A stretch of DNA of 60,000 nucleotides from Lineus longissimus (lineage: Eukaryota > Nemertea > Pilidiophora > Heteronemertea > Lineidae): contig NC_088311.1 of assembly GCF_910592395.1 (NCBI RefSeq), positions 8,994,501 to 9,054,500 on the forward strand. The letters are read 5' to 3'. Both the position numbers and the translations under genes were made by a program. Below are positions 1 to 13,400 of this stretch, in pieces. A model generated the notes under the pieces. That model worked only from the letters and a program-made list of their open reading frames with translations. It searched no databases and was not told the origin of the DNA. The first letter of the stretch is position 1. The number at the start of each line of letters is the position of its first letter.

Positions 1-1529
1 TACCTGATGAACAACAATCATTAAATCTGAGTAGTTAAAGACTCCCGGGAAATTTTTATTCAATTGCATTTCTGTGGCTTTCATTTTTGAAATCAGTTCC
101 TTATTTAGATTCTCATGTCAATGTTGATAATGGAGATCAACATTCATATTCCTGATTTGTGGAAATAGACACTCAGGGACATACTTGACTCAGTCAGAAT
201 GTTATGATGTTTTAGGCAAACCGCAAACTTCTTCTTTGATATTTGCTGATGAACCCCCCAGTAACTATCGTGGCAATGGGCAATAAATTGATTGCTCATC
301 TTTGGTTAAATCACTGGGCTTGATGGTCAAAGCAATGACCAATTCTTGTTGCAGTGAGGCATTTTGTTTTATGGGGTTATTCTTGCAGGTCACTCGGGGG
401 TGTTTTCATTGATGTGAGATTCCAACAAATTTTCATTGGTTGGTAGTCAGCACTCAGTCATTTGAGCTCAACATCCCTAAACTTGTAGAAATTGATCTCC
501 TTACGCCATGTTTTGGATTAAAGTTTTGACTCCTATTTTAAACAGTGGATTATTTGAGATTTAAGCTAATTTGCAAATGATTTGATTATGTATTGTTAAA
601 TGGATAAAAAGCTACTCTGCACAAAGAAAGGGTGTGACCAGACCAAAAGGGTGTTATTTTGAACACTTTGACTTTCTCTCAGTATAGGCCTACAATACAC
701 CATTTTAACTTACATTCAGGTTCTTAGTTGTGAGATTGTAGGTTTTATTGACAGGTACAGAATTGATATTTTTACAAGATTAGTCCAGTTGACTTGCCCT
801 AGAGATTAGTGCAAGGCCTGACGTTTGTGACCAACTAACTGTTTTCAGTTCCGGGAAGGCAAAACCTGACTGGCAAGTAAGCCTATACATAGGATAATTG
901 TATTAACGAGGAATTGTGACTTTTAGTGAATTGCTTTATTTGGTGTTCTCATCTGCATTCAGTGATATCTTGTGGTAAGTACATTTTCACAAATATGCTC
1001 AGACTTCTGGAAAAAAACTTGTGAGGTAATTTAAACACTCTAGTGATTAATTCAACCTAACTCTTATTATTTGACAATTACAATCTGTAAATAATTTTCA
1101 TCTGAGTAGATTTCTTGAATGAACAGAGTGAGCCTTTAACATGTTAAGGGTAAAATATCATCATGGGTTAAAACCATATAGATTAATCTTTTCTTGGTTA
1201 AAGTGGCTTCTGCATTCTTTATCATTGACTTTGAGGAAGACCAATTTCCATAACTTTATGCAAGAATCTTGAGAGTGAAGAAGGGATCACATTGATGTTG
1301 GCAAAAGAATTACCATATTGAAACTTGCTGAACGATATGGATTTGCGATTTATTGGTCTGGAATATGGCTTTGTTTGGGTAAGTGACTTATGTCTTCCTG
1401 TTTTGTCATACCCAAATTGATTTTGAGTGTCCCAGCAGCCAATCTCCATAACTTTAGAAATTTAATGGTATTCTCGACCAAATTATGTTAGGGGCATCTG
1501 TACACTCTCATAGCAATACCAGAATGGTG
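1..1529. other. Non-coding stretch, nothing recognised
   Basis: AT-rich sequence with stops in all frames. No domain, RNA gene or clear repeat was seen. It may belong to a 5' UTR intron of the FREM1-like gene or to intergenic DNA. Confidence 0.5.
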
Positions 1530-1978
1530 GGACGTTTGGACTTGTTGAGGCAGATGCCAGAAAGACTGGACATTTGGACTTGGTGAGGCAAGATACCAGT
1601 AAGATCTAGGAGCTTACGGAATTGTTCAGGCTGGAACATGCCAGTAAGATAGGACTTTTGGACTTGTTGACAAGTTTGAGGCAAGATGCCAGTAAGATGG
1701 GACTTTTTGACTTGGTGAGGCAAGATTCAAGTAAGATAGGACTTTGACAGTTGGTGATGCAAGATGCCAGTAAGGTGTGGGACTTATGGACTCGGTGAAG
1801 CAAGATGCCAGTATGGTATAGGACCATTGGACTTGATGAGGCAAGATGTCAGTAAGATAGGACATTTGGACTTGGTGAGGCAAGATGCCAGTAAGATAGG
1901 ACTTTTGGACTTGATGAGGCAAGATACCAATATGTTGAAAGGACTTTTGGACTTGGTTAGGCAAGATGCAAGGAACTG
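1530..1978. repeat. 39-bp minisatellite, about 11 degenerate copies
   Basis: The consensus GGACTTTTGGACTTGGTGAG followed by GCAAGATGCCAGTAAGATA recurs with period 39, a multiple of three. This explains the overlapping short open frames on both strands, which are not genes. Copies are diverged by substitutions and small indels. Confidence 0.85.
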
Positions 1979-4900
1979 TCAGATATTGTGGTCATGGTAT
2001 CTTTGAGTCTTGCAAAGCATCTAAATGGGAAGGCATGCACCATAAAATATGAGACATCCAAAAGCTAATCCCAGTTCTTTTGCTGTACTCAAAGCTAGGC
2101 GATCCTCATCTGCCACCTTGCTCTATGCCAACCTGTTAGCGGAAACCATGGCTCAGATAACTAATGGATTCCTGGCAAGACTGATTGATCGATTTCTTTC
2201 TCCAGTTTTTTTTCTTGCCATGGGTTTGATCAGGTGTTCACCACTTCCTGTCCTGAACTGTTGATGGGGATCGGTGTCTAACATTAGTACACCTGATATT
2301 AGCTTGCGAACATAATGAACCTTTCTGGTTTAGCTTTCTCATTGGGTTCATTAAGGCTGAGATTGTGATAGGTGCAAAAAATGGATTATTTTCATGGTAT
2401 GAAATTATTAGGGCCTTCACTATGCACCAAGGTAATTCTGAAGCCAACCTTTTTTCATCATTGGACATGCCTTTAGATTAAAAAAACAGGCTGTTCAACC
2501 CTGCAAATGAGAAGTTTTTGTTGCAGCAACAGGTATTGCTTGAGACAAAGATATCTCGTTTGAAGGGGTCATCAAAGGTGCCTGCAAAAGAATCGATCAT
2601 TGGCTGGGTACTACTGTAATGATATCAAACCCAGTGGTTGAGTTCCAGTTTTACCTAGAGAAAGGAAACCTTTTTGTTGCACGTCGCAGAATCTAATGTC
2701 ACATGTCTGTAATAATATCTCTAGTTTGCGGGTGTTGGGTTGGTAGTCTGGCCAATTGCTTTGAGTTAACTAAGCTCACCTGTTGAAACTACATGCAAAG
2801 ACAATGAAAGTATGCACTTGAAAACCTTGGGTTTGGCTGAACAAGGACCACTTAGCACAATTCCGAGTCCAAGCACAACTGTAAAAACAAAAAATATTTA
2901 ATGACTGTTTGAGATATAAAAGAAAGGACCCATTAGTTCATAGTTCCAAGCGGATTGTTTTTGGACTAGCACTTGGTAACGTTTGTTTTTGGTTTTCATT
3001 AGAAAGGGATCCTTTCTCTTCCAGTAGAAATATTGAATTTAACTGTTTTAGGGAGGTGTTTTGAAACATGACTAATGATTGTTCCAGGCTTAAGGTTGGA
3101 TGGCCCAAGGATGTCCTTTTGAACCATGTCTGTTCTTTATCTAAAACAAGTCAATTTATCCAAGGTTTTACTTTGGCCCATGTTTTTGGGTGTGGACTCA
3201 CTACCTCCAGCTAATTACAAAGGAACAGGTGATATATGCTATTTGTTGACTGCCTTTGGGTTTTAGCCCATGGCTATTCATTTTTACTCCCTCTATCCCA
3301 ATCCCCAAAGAGCAACATGATGTTGGGGGCATTCCTGGCATCTGGAAAAGACCATCCTCTGTACCCTGTATTGTGTGGCAGGAAGAAACTTGAAAATTTA
3401 AGTTGGCCATTTTGAAAGATCAAGCCAGACAGGAAGACAACAACAGGAAGATGGCACTGTTTACCTCCAACTATTTCCTCCTGCGAACACAGCAGGATTA
3501 TTTATTTTCTTACACAGTAGGTTTCCAATTGTAGCCATCTGACTGTAGCACCTGACTCAATGTTTTCTCCACCTTCGCATCTTTTTCTGGTTTGATGACT
3601 CGATTATCTCTTGGCTGCGGTTGGACTGAGTCTAGACATGGAGAAGATAAAAAGTAGAAAAAAATTTGATCTTGTAAAGAGATAAACAGTCACGCACTTC
3701 AGGTGTTGATTTACATGTTGACTGTCAATATGTTCAAGCACGATTGTGTGGTGCATCTTGGCAAACAAGGCTCCAAGATCGTAAAGTCCATGACTGCATT
3801 AAATGCTTATCAGTAGGAAAAGGACATTTACTGTCCTCTGAGTGAATATCACTACACTATCATCCGAATTCGTCTGTGTTTCTGGCCTTATTCGAAGCAG
3901 TTACCTGTCAACTCAATATTTATTTCTTTTCAAGACTGTTCTTCGTTTTTCATCAAATGCTCATTCCAGTTTCCGCACTCTTCTAAAGGGCAATGTGAAA
4001 ACCTTGAGAACATCCCAGCTTCTTGTACCTGTCAATATCTTGATTCAAACAAGATCAGCAAAGCAGAAGTTTACGCTTGTTTTTCAGTGGCAGCTTTCAA
4101 GATGTGAACATGCTGTTATCACTTTTTCTTTGAACGCTCCAGGCAGTTGATAAAGCAACCTGCACTTTTTTGTCTCACCTGCCTTTAAACCACAAGCTCT
4201 TTTTAAACAAACTAATTGGAATCAAAGTAATCACCTGCATTCTGGTTAAAAATAAAGTGATTTATTTACCAAGCGGAGTTAAGGCCATGCAGTTCAGTCA
4301 CTGGTTGCTGTTTTGTGGTGGATCTGCTTGGCGTACTTTCGGTACTGTGAATCTGGAAGTTGTACCAGTCACAATGTCCTAAAAATACATCACCTGTCTT
4401 GGTTTTCTGATAAAAGCAAGTTGGCCTCAAACTTTGTATTCTACTAAATGAAAAGATTGAAAATACTTGAGCGGTGGAGGAATATTGTTGTATTCATCAT
4501 CTGATCAACTCTTGAGTAGTTCTTAACAATTTGAGAGCCAGTCCCTGGTTGTTTAAAAGCACGAAATTCACATCATCCTAGTTACCTCTTTCAGTTAATC
4601 CAATGAAAATCTTTATCGTTGAGACTTAACAAATGTGGAAAGCTAACATGGTTTTGAACAACCCAACCCTGGTTCCGGTACAAGTTGAATCGGTGGGCGT
4701 GATGTGAAGTGAAATAGCTGATCGTGGACACAACTGGGGATCCTTGCCGAACTCCCAGTTGGCAAGTACCCTATCCAGTCTCCTTTATCTGTGTGGGCGA
4801 AAATGTTCCTTCATGTTGGAAATCTGAAACATGCTGTAGCAATGAACCTTGTCGGTTAGCTTCTTTCACCATGTCTACAAACAGCGGCCCGCATCGACCC

Positions 4901-7166
4901 TGACAGAAACACTGACTTGTGCTTGTTACCTTCAAACAAAAATGCGGGGATTTTTGTGTTATCTTTTATCACAGTCATTTTCCTGGTATTCTCAGCTGCT
5001 CAAAGGAATGTTTCGGAGTCGAAACTGACATCAGGACCCCAGAGTCTGTGCATGGTACCAAATATGTTTAGAATTTTCTTTTTCAAAGCATAAGTTTAAA
5101 GAAGTGTTTCCGATATTTTGTCCAAACCCTATTTATTTCATCAGCTGACATGGATCTTTTGATGATGCCAACTGATCAGTGCCGGGGTTGTTGGATCTGA
5201 AGATTTGGTTGTATGTGTAAGAAAGCTGTAGGCCCCCCATCTCTGTTGGCGGCAGGCTGGTTTCTCCGGATATGGAGCCTCAAAGTCAGCTGACATCAGC
5301 AGGCAACTTTGTTCAGCCATATAGTAATGACAAAATCCATAATTTCTATTTGGTAAGTTTTCTCTCTATACGTGCTAAATAAAAATTACTTTATATGAAA
5401 CCTTTGGAAAAGAACTTTTAAAAACTAGGCTGATGAAATTATTTGGAGGGTACCAAAAACTTGCTCAGCTGAAATGGTATGTTGCAGAATCTGATTCCAG
5501 TCCAGCAAATCTTGTATCTTCCACAATCAAACAGTCATTAGGTTCTCAATCCATAGGCTATATACTCCTTCTGCTTGCAACATGCCCTGCAGTTGCTCAG
5601 ATAACATTTAGGCGAAATTCCGGGAGACAGTTCCGCAATGAAATGGACATCATCAGAAATTAATGAATCTTTTGATGTGGTTAGTGTACCCATAACATCG
5701 AGTTATTGTTGATCGGGCAGATGATGAATTTTGATTGCACATGAAGCAGTTGAACGGGCAGTGCCTTTGATTTGGGGACGGCTTCAGACGGGAACTAATA
5801 AAATATTTATTCAAAGTGGAGTGTAACTAAGATACATTGAGGTGAGAGTTTCAAAAGGAATGAAGAAGCCCCATGTCAATACTGTTGATTAGCTTGTCAA
5901 CAGATGACCATCTCTTGCCCTGTCTGGGTCTTCAGTGTGAAGCAACCATTGTGCCTTGTAAGCGATCGATCGTGATATTGCTCCTGGATTTACTATGGTT
6001 AATGACAGCCAAATACTATAAACCATCCCCCTCCATTTGACTGCGAATTTCAACTTGTCCCTGTATGCCCATCAGTTGTCAAGTCAGTGTCTTCTGTGTG
6101 AGTACCCACTGTGCCTCGTAAGCAATCAGGATATTGCTCCTGGATTCACAATGCTGACAACAATCTTGACCAACATCCCCCCCCCGGCCTCCCCTTTCAG
6201 CTTGAGTGAAGTATCTCTGCGCTGCTGGCTGAGGTCAATCTCTACATGACCTTGGTGCATTTTGTGGTAATCGACTTTATTCAATCGCTATAATGTAAAA
6301 CTAAAAGATGCAATGCACATTTGTGCTCAATTGAGGCCGTGAATCTTGGTCATTGTGTTATTTTGATGCACCCTGTATAATACTTCAGAAAAGATATTGG
6401 CCTTGATATGGTTGTCGTTGCCCTCATTGTGAAGTTGATGTTTCCTCGGGCCGGAGATGATTGGTCATGATGTCTCCTCATAATCGTGGGAAGAACAGGA
6501 ATGCTCATTTTCTTTCCTCTCTTCCTATCCCTCATATTTCCAAATGGGTCAGCAGAGGACTGTGAGCCCTAAATCCTGCCAGTTATGTGCATGTTAGTCA
6601 AATATTTTCAGGAGTTTTGTAAGAGGGGATAAAATTGCTGCTCGAGGCATGAAAAGGTTAAGATTTTTTTTCGCCAGTTCATCAAGCTTGAAAACAGTGC
6701 ACAGCAAGTCCTGTGGTTTTGTCATTGGAAGATGCGTCCATTGGCAAATAATGTTAGATGTAATATCTGAAACGTATATGCGGGAACATAGTCTCTTTCT
6801 CCTGAGAAGTTTTCAATGAGAAGGCACTACTGTCAAGAAGGAACACGCACCTTTATTCAAAATCTCTTTTCCCCCACAGAATACACCATGGTCAAAATGT
6901 TGTTACCAAACTTAGGCACGGTTCCATGGGGGGAGGCACCACCAATGCAGTAAAGGCCCCCTCCTAATCCATTGGAAATCACCAGGAATTTTGATGAGAG
7001 ATGCAGCAAATGCCCCCTCTTTTTCTGGCTCCAGGATCCGCCCTTGAAACTTAGTTTGGGGACAATACCGAGTCTCATTTAACCTATCACTTAAGAATAT
7101 CCAGAATGCCACATTTATTCTCAATATCAGTACAATACTTACTGGCGTCTTTTCCTATATTTTCAG
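1979..7166. other. Non-coding region upstream of the FREM1-like coding start
   Basis: No credible protein gene on either strand; the longest frames are about 100 codons and show no domain. An imperfect duplication (period about 160) is visible around 5880-6190, where a segment ending GATATTGCTCCTGGATT occurs twice. The real promoter or a 5' UTR exon could be here, but no TATA/CCAAT pair stands out. Confidence 0.5.
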
Positions 7167-7426
7167 ACTAACACTAGGAATATGTGATACGCAACGCAAA
7201 CACCATCATGGATAAGTTGGTGTTAAGTTTTATCGCAATATGGACGGTAGCGTGGTGTGGTGCACATGCGAGCATTGTTCGCTCAAAACGAGAGGTCTCC
7301 GTTCAAATAGGCCGCTCTGTATATATTCATCCTGATGACTTGGTGCTGGACGGCGGGACGACATGTAAGGTTGAGTTGGACGTCTTCGATCCGATTAGCC
7401 AGAGAGTAGGAACACTTGAGCCTAAG
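7167..7426 (+). CDS. FREM1: FREM1-like exon 1: 5' UTR end, signal peptide and start of N-terminal domain
   Basis: Coding part 7208-7426 (residues 1-73). The ATG at 7208 has a good context (A at -3, G at +4) and opens a hydrophobic signal peptide, MDKLVLSFIAIWTVAWCGAHA. Downstream the mature protein has the conserved QRVGTLEPK run of FREM proteins. The donor GTTGGT at 7427 leaves phase 0, and EPK then joins AFDCRF of exon 2, as in FREM1. A pyrimidine-rich AG at 7165-7166 suggests that a further 5' UTR exon lies upstream. The in-frame ATG at 7184 is disfavoured because it would put a polar stretch before the hydrophobic core. The next GT (7431) would break the frame into exon 2. Confidence 0.88.
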
Positions 7427-10400
7427 GTTGGTACAATTGATGTATAGACATACTAGCCCCGATGTGAATTAAATTTCGTCCCCTTATAGAAAAAGTCCTG
7501 CTGTGTGGCTGTAGGAATTAATAGCCTTATATGGCGTAATAGGTCTTACTGTATACTGTTGAGCAGCTCATCTGTCCACTGTAATCATTGTTTCTGCGTT
7601 CAGCCACTGACATGTTAGCCATTGATTTCGATTTAACCAGTTTTCGGCCACCTCTCTATTTCATCACAATGTCATGTGTGTGGCAAAATCTCATCTACAA
7701 AAATATCATGTTTTGAAGAGTGCTTAGTGAAATCAGTGCGAAAGCTTATAATGATCTCAAATGTGAACGAGTTGTGTGAAATCAGTGCGACAGTTTATAA
7801 TGATCTCAAATGTGAACGAGTTGTTCCGATTTCATAATTGCAACATCGCCGACATTTTTGAAGAAGTTTAGAGTAATAGAGTCACATGCACTCATGAGGA
7901 ATTCAAGAGCTTCATTTGCAATATAAAATATCATCAAATTCTCATTTGCCGCTAATGTAATTTATTGAGAGTATTAATGGAGCAACTTGAATCTCCAATT
8001 CTGTCTAGGGGACAATTACAAGAACATTTTAATTTGCAGCAAGGGAAAACAGACTATTTATCTAATCTAAAGTAGAACCTCCTTTAGCAGACACCTCTCT
8101 ATTAAGGACACTAGTTTTGGTCCCCAATTGAGTGTTTCCATTCAATTCAACCTCTCTAATCAGGACACCTCTCTATTAAGGACAGCACTTGTCAGTCCTG
8201 AGGGTGTCCTTAATAGAGAGGTTCTACTGTATATATAAGATATATTTCTCGCAGTTAACCCTTTCAATTGGGTTTCCAACCTGATTCTGGTGGCGAACTA
8301 GCACGATGCAAAATCCATCATGTTTTAATGCGTGTATCTGGACATAGCATTTTCCTCGGTAAATAGTTGGAATTGCCAATGATGAAAAACACCATTGATA
8401 CCTTCTCGAAAAATTTTCTTGGAAAACTCGAAAATCCGGGTTTTGTAAGCGTTCAGTTGACAAACACTTCGCACTCTTTTGGGGAGTTGTTATCGCAGTT
8501 AACCCTTTCTATTGTGTTTCCAACCTGATTCTGGTGGCGAACTAGCATGATGCAAAATCCATCATGTTTTAATGCGGGTATCTGGACATAGCATTTTCCT
8601 CGGTAAATAGTTGGAATTGCCAATGATGGAAAACACCATTGATACCTTCTCGAAAAATTTCCTTGGAAAACTCGAAAATCAGGTTTTGTAAGTGTTCAGT
8701 TGACAAACACTTCGCACTGTTTTGGGGAGTTATTATAGCAGTACGACTTTTGAGGTGAAATCTTTGGGAAATGCATGGCAGTGTCACCGCAAAATGTTTT
8801 GCATTCGATAAAATGGACCTTTGGTGTGTTGGTAGAGTCAGGTTTCTGGTGAGAACATCCTTTGTCCAAGTAAACCCCTTTAACGATATAAGTCGTATTC
8901 ACTGACTTGTTGTGCCGGGTTCTTTAGAAATGGTCATGGGCAATTAAATGGCAAATCAACAGATTTTCCACCTCCTCCCTTGTGAGTTTTACCATTCGTG
9001 ATGTAGTGAAGCAGGATGCTGATAATGCTCATAGCCATTTGTTTCCCAGGCATGACTTGACTTGTGACAAATATTCCGATGAGAAAATCGTTACATTTTT
9101 TTAAACCGAGAGAAACATCCCCTAAAAGTCAAATCAATCTTAGATTAGACGCAAGATCCTGTAATCATTGTATCAGAAATTCTAAAGATGCATTGCCATC
9201 CATTCAAAAATGTCAAAGTTTGGCAAGGTTTCATGGCATTTATAATTTGTATTGGCAAACCCACCTCCAAAAGGCTATTCACATGACTGGTTATCAAAAG
9301 TTTGTATACCCTGCTCCGGAAGTAGGCTTTCTGGGGGCGATGGTATCACCCTCAATCGGAAGTGACTGACAGAATGAAAAAAATTTATAATGAATTTATC
9401 AAAATTTTCAGTGGATGTCCATCTACCCACCCCATTTGATATATGAATATTTGTTGAATAAATTGATTCAATTTGAGGTTATTGAAGTGAAGGGTTATTT
9501 ACTTTGGATTAGAGTGTGTTAACCCTTGCCTTTTGAGATCGTGATATTAGCATGATTAAGATGGGGGGGGGGGGGGGGGGGTGGTTATATATCCTTGTAG
9601 TTATTGTTTTGCCAGCTCAATTTTGAAATCGCTTCCCCGGGTAAAAGGCGTCTATGCTTTGTGGAACAAAATCATTTGAAATTGTCCGAGAGACCCTATT
9701 TGCCCATGAGTTTTGGGAAAAGTATGCATCTGTAAATCCTGGGAATTCGTGACCTCTGCTGATCCTGGCGCATATAGGGTTAATAGTTGGCGCTGAAACT
9801 GTGTTTCTTGATTGACATGAGTGACACAGTAAAGAATCTTGGTGAAAAATGACACCAACTTTGTCGAAAGAAATCTAGATGGTGTTACTGAACCAGCTTG
9901 CTTTCATTTATTTCACGTCTTGTCGACTCTTATCACCAAATTTTTTCTCAAAGGTCATATATAATAAGAATCGGTGTTGTTTTACTAAGTCACACTTGTT
10001 CATTAACCCTTGTACAACTTAGGTCCATCTCTTGATGCCTTACACATCACAGGTGGCAGATGTTCATACACAATTTGCATATGCTGCTATGCAGTTGCTG
10101 AATGAGAATGTGTCACTGGGTAAATAAAATGTTCTAACCCCGAATCCCGGCCCCCAATTTGACTTCAGGGATTGAAATTGTCTCCTAAAACACAGAATTT
10201 GATAAAAATATCTATTGACAATTTAAAATAACACAAATATAGGTCATTGCGTTTGTTTGGTACACCCTATGAGTAATAAAACACAAGAGATAAATTAATT
10301 ATCTTTTAATTTCATCTAATCAGTCCTGCCACAAGTAGCCTGTGCTATCTTCAACAATCAGACTCTCCAGAATTTCTATACCGGGACCCAGTTCTCACCA

Positions 10401-13400
10401 TCTCAAATAACATTTCATATGAATTTTAAAGGGGACACTTATTTTTAGTGAGCAGTCATGTCCGGTGTGTGGTTGGCTTTCTCATAGAAAGTTTTAAAAA
10501 AGTGACACTGGTATTGAAACTTTCCTACATATCGCGAACAAAATGCTTAGTGAAAAATTTTTTCCTGGGAAATAATTTAGGGTCTGATGCACACCAATAC
10601 CGAAAGTGACCCAAGGCTTGTACAGATACTATAAACATGTTAAAGGGGGACTATAGGCATGAGCTAGGCGGGCAGGTTGGTAATCTTCAGGTATGTACCA
10701 TCAGGGGCCTGGGTATTGTGTTGCTTCAGTGGCAATCATTATATTCCTCATTATGTGAATAGTTTCGATTACTGTGATATAGTAGGGACCCCTATTGGCA
10801 CCTTCTTGTATCTTAATCTGACCTATCTGGCTCCTGCCTATACTGTATCCCTTTAAGACTTGATCCCGGCCCCCCAAAATCCAGTCAGGAGAGTTTCCTT
10901 TTTCCAAGAAAGAGGGGAATTTTTCCATTCCTTGTCTCGCGAGAAATTGTCAAAAAGGGGACAGTATGTTTTTTTTCCGAGATATCAGAAGAAAATCCAC
11001 AAAGTTGCAGTGACTCTGTGGTGAAATTGGTTAAAATAGTTTGAGAACTGGGGTAAAAAATTTGAGTAGGCCTCATTCCTTAGTCAATCTAAACTAGGGT
11101 AACATCACAGCCTCCCAGAAACTCGACGAGAGGGGGTGGGGACATGATACCACCAATCTAATGGGGGGACCTGTTACCGCTATGTTTTAACTTTTTAGCT
11201 TCAAATTCGCATTTCTGTTATCATGGTTATCGTAGCTCATATTTAAAATATCTGCGTTAGTATAGGCCTATGTAAAATACAACAAAATATGACTTGGTAT
11301 GTGGCACTTAAGATCACTATCAGCTTTTTTTGCTACGTGAATGTAAACAGTGATGACATTCATCGGTGATTTCTGCTTAAATTGCTTCTGATATAAATTA
11401 AAATCTTGACGCTATGTAAACAAACATGGGATTTTTTTCAGTAATTGTAATCGCTATGTCGGTTTGGAAGTGTGTCAGGAGACTCTACACCAATTCCAAG
11501 CAATTCATTAATAAACATAGGCCTACTTAATAAAAGTGCTCCTGGGTGCTCTGCAAATAAGCAATTTTTGTTGCAATAGATGTACGTGACCTGTGACATA
11601 ACCGTGACAACATAACGATAGAGATTAGAAAGGTGCCAATAATCGGTTCAATTGCAATCAATTGTCATTTCATTGATTTTACGTTGCTGGTTGCAGTGAC
11701 AAAAATCCCTCATTTGTGGTGCACTTAAATATAACGTGAAGTAAGAAATTTGCTTCTATGAAGTTTTACCCCTTTAGTGCCCAATTGCCAACCACATGTG
11801 ACCCGTCACAGCAAAACCAGGCGCATGTCGCACAGAAGATGAGACTAAATGACACCAGGAGATAATGGAAGAAATTGATGTGCTCATATTTCACAAAAGA
11901 CAGACAATAGTGAAATGAACAAACAGTCCGTCTCAACCTGCCAAGCTCAGAGCGACATGCGCCTGGTTTTGCTGTGACGGGTCACATATTTATCCTGTTG
12001 GCGGGCGACAATGAGCTCCTCGTCAGGGTGTGAACGAAATATTTAAAAGTTGTGTAGTCAGAGGTGTGGTCGTAGATTACTGCCACCCCCCTCCAGGCCA
12101 CCTTTGAGATACAGATGCTGGCTAAAATGCACTCATTGCGTGTAGAATATAATTTTCTTTCATCTCCTTTTGGTTTTTTATTCAAACGGACTGATATGGA
12201 AGCGAGATATGAGCAAAATAGGCCACAGGGTCATGCTCTATGTACCTCTCTAAGAGTCAAAGAGTTAATTATAATGGCTCATTGAAATTTTTCTCTAATT
12301 GGTGAGTAATTAAAGTATGTAGCTGTTACATGTACCAGTGTATTTTCATGGCTCTCTAAGTCTGCAGTCTATTGTGAGGATTGTGAAGAAACTATATCCA
12401 CATGCACCAGTAGAAAAACCTACATGTAACTTCATTATCAATCTGTCTGTGTCAATGTACATTTCTTTTCTAAATATTTAAATTCTCTGATTGGAATTTA
12501 TAAATAATATGTTGGTTTGTTCATTTCCGACACTCTTGAGATACTATTACGCTTAGATAATGTAAACCTTTCTTCTAGAAAGCGACACTCCAGTTTCACC
12601 AATAAAGACTGCTGTATTCATAACGCAAAAATTGACACAAAGGTCAAGCCAAAATTGGTGTTATTGACCCATTCTCTATTCAAATAGGTGATGTGCGTCT
12701 GTACTTCACCAAACGAAGGCTAATTTCATAGGGGTCTGTGTGCAGGGCCGAAAAATCATCTCCTTGGGATGGTTAAAGGACATCAGACAACCATGTGTGT
12801 CTAGTCGGGCCTATGACATCGATATCAAGAAAGTGTCATAGATCAGTGAAACTACAGTATGTCCTTTGTGAGCAGAAGTAAAGTACTTCATGTAGACATT
12901 CCTAGGATACTCTCTGCAAGTGCGGCTCCTTTTTCACTAAGAAAATTGCGAGATTTATGATATTCTGATAAAGAAAGTTAATGATGCTCAATGGAGATAG
13001 AAATATTTCCAGCAGCGATTCGTGGGCACTCAATGGGAAACTTTCAATGAATAAATTTTGAACGGATTTTCTTCTCTGTTGCCTGCACTATCTGGAGTGT
13101 TCTGTGCCAACACCAAAGATGCATTCTAATCAATTGGCATTCAACTATCACGGTGATCTGTTTTAAAAAGTGAGCAAAAATGTGAGATAGATAGAGTCAC
13201 CTTCTGTTCGACTTACGTTTTGTAAATTATTGATGTTCTGGAATTCTCTCAAAATAGCCTCACCAATTTTAGTGCACTGCAGACAAGGGATTTTCATTGC
13301 ACGGACATGCAATACGATAGCATGCAGCAAGAATCGCTGGTATGCAAGGGTAATCAAATTGGTCAACGCTGTGATATCCAAAAAATATCGCACGTTTGAT

